Below, one piece after another: positions 45,347 to 46,040 of a stretch of 46,040 bases of DNA; position 1 is the first letter of the stretch, and every line of letters begins with the position of its first letter. Source of the DNA: Parachlorella kessleri. Lineage: Eukaryota; Chlorophyta; Trebouxiophyceae; Chlorellales; Chlorellaceae. The notes under the pieces are model-generated. The model searched no databases. It was not told the origin of the DNA and saw only the letters and a list, made by a program, of their open reading frames with translations. Where the stretch lies: contig BBXU01000633.1 in the NCBI GenBank assembly GCA_001598975.1, positions 1 through 46,040 of the forward strand. Reading direction: 5' to 3'. The translations under genes and the position numbers were made by a program.

Positions 45347-45943
45347 CCATCCCTGTCAGTCAGTTCACCTACAGTGAAAGTTAAAACACTATCTGTACAG
45401 TAAGAGGACACTGCCCAAGAGTAGACGTGGCTCAGCACACGCGCTGGGCAACCCACATGGGGCTGTCGCTTGCCTGGGCTCTCACCATCATCTCGGACAG
45501 TGTCTTGCAGCGCTTCTAGGGGCTGGATGATGTTGAGTTGTTGTTTGCTGCAGTTCGGCTGACAGTCCATTTGTTTCGGCTCCAGACGCGCTGTTGAAGA
45601 CGCGCTGTTTTGGGCACGTCTGCGGCATCCTTTCTTGGCCGGAGCGCCAGCGCCTAAACTCATGCCTAAACTCTACCCCCACTGGTCGAAGCAGAGAAGA
45701 TGCTTGCGATGGCCATGAAGCGGGGGCTTCACAATGCACTGTCTTGAGATCTGCGGTGGCAAATTTGGGTGGCACCTGATCACTTGGCTTAGGTACCTCA
45801 GTACAGCAGGTTGGCACAGAAGCAGCCTTAACGACTGCTCCCAGTTCGGACGAGACCATTCTCTACCGTCATGACACATTACAGTTCTCACTGTCCCTTG
45901 GCTGACCTGTGACACTATCAAATGTCCCCCCCCCGCCCACCTC
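45347..45943 (-). other. Upstream region of the VWA gene, possible 5' exon
   Basis: Two overlapping minus-strand frames begin with real ATGs here: 45859-45488 (about 123 codons) and 45663 down to a GTGAGA donor near 45486. Neither has known motifs. The first could splice in phase 0 from near 45670 into the VWA exon; the second ends in phase 1 and does not join in frame. Could be 5' UTR, upstream frames or an extra N-terminal exon. Confidence 0.3.
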
Positions 45944-45944
45944 A

Positions 45945-46029
<85 letters not shown>
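45944..46029. repeat. (CA)n microsatellite
   Basis: About 42 uninterrupted CA units, preceded by a C-run and CTCACT and followed by GACACGACGAC to the edge of the window. Ordinary simple repeat; no telomeric repeat seen. Confidence 0.98.
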
Positions 46030-46031
<2 letters not shown>

Positions 46032-46040
46032 CACGACGAC

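Noticed and set aside
45944..46029. CA repeat at the edge as a possible telomere
   Set aside because: No CCCTAAA-type telomeric unit; a dinucleotide microsatellite is the simple reading.

Overview
The window looks like nuclear DNA of a green alga (Chlorophyta). The coding exons are short and separated by many small GT-AG introns. The sequence is moderately GC-rich. Conserved domains are interrupted by Ala/Gly/Gln/Ser-rich low-complexity stretches, and TGTAA-type poly(A) motifs, known from chlorophytes, occur downstream of several stops. A Trebouxiophyte or Sphaeropleales-like alga would fit, but that is inference; the genus cannot be read from the sequence.

Layout, left to right. (1) + strand 158-2684: HAD-family glycerol-3-phosphate/pseudouridine-type phosphatase (plant GPP family), 7 exons. 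(2) 2685-4476: no convincing gene. (3) - strand 8923-4477: a large, mostly disordered Gln/Pro/Gly/Ser-rich protein of unknown function with a short helical N-terminus; it could instead be two genes. (4) 8924-10976: unresolved, with two exon-like pieces and a CTG/poly-Gln tract. (5) - strand 18109-10977: DNAJC11/plant DnaJ13-type J protein, 13 exons. (6) + strand 18656-24532: a MAP3K of the NPK1/ANP type with an N-terminal acylation motif, 14 exons. (7) - strand 26950-25165: short-chain dehydrogenase/reductase, 5 exons. (8) - strand 36419-27317: ABCF (GCN20/ABCF3-like) ATPase, 19 exons. (9) + strand 36623-39523: leucine-rich-repeat, F-box-like protein, 6 exons. (10) - strand 45346-40116: von Willebrand factor A protein with a complete MIDAS, 12 exons. 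(11) A (CA)n microsatellite reaches nearly to the right edge.

The gene set is ordinary housekeeping and signalling (lipid/osmolyte phosphatase, mitochondrial J protein, MAPK cascade, translation-associated ABCF). There is no sign of an operon, virus or transposon with coding capacity. Two pairs are divergent with short shared upstream regions (18110-18655 and 36420-36622), and three neighbouring pairs converge. The exon joins were built by hand: every join keeps the reading frame and, for the conserved families, the protein alignment from memory of the family.

The most unusual signals are at splice boundaries. In the ABCF gene, a six-copy, 93-97 bp minisatellite repeats the real 3' splice site plus the first ~32 bases of the following exon. 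In the DNAJC11 gene, an ~90 bp unit does the same on a smaller scale, and a third, 40-46 bp repeat abuts a donor site. The ABCF gene also carries four apparent GC-AG introns. These are worth testing with RNA-seq.
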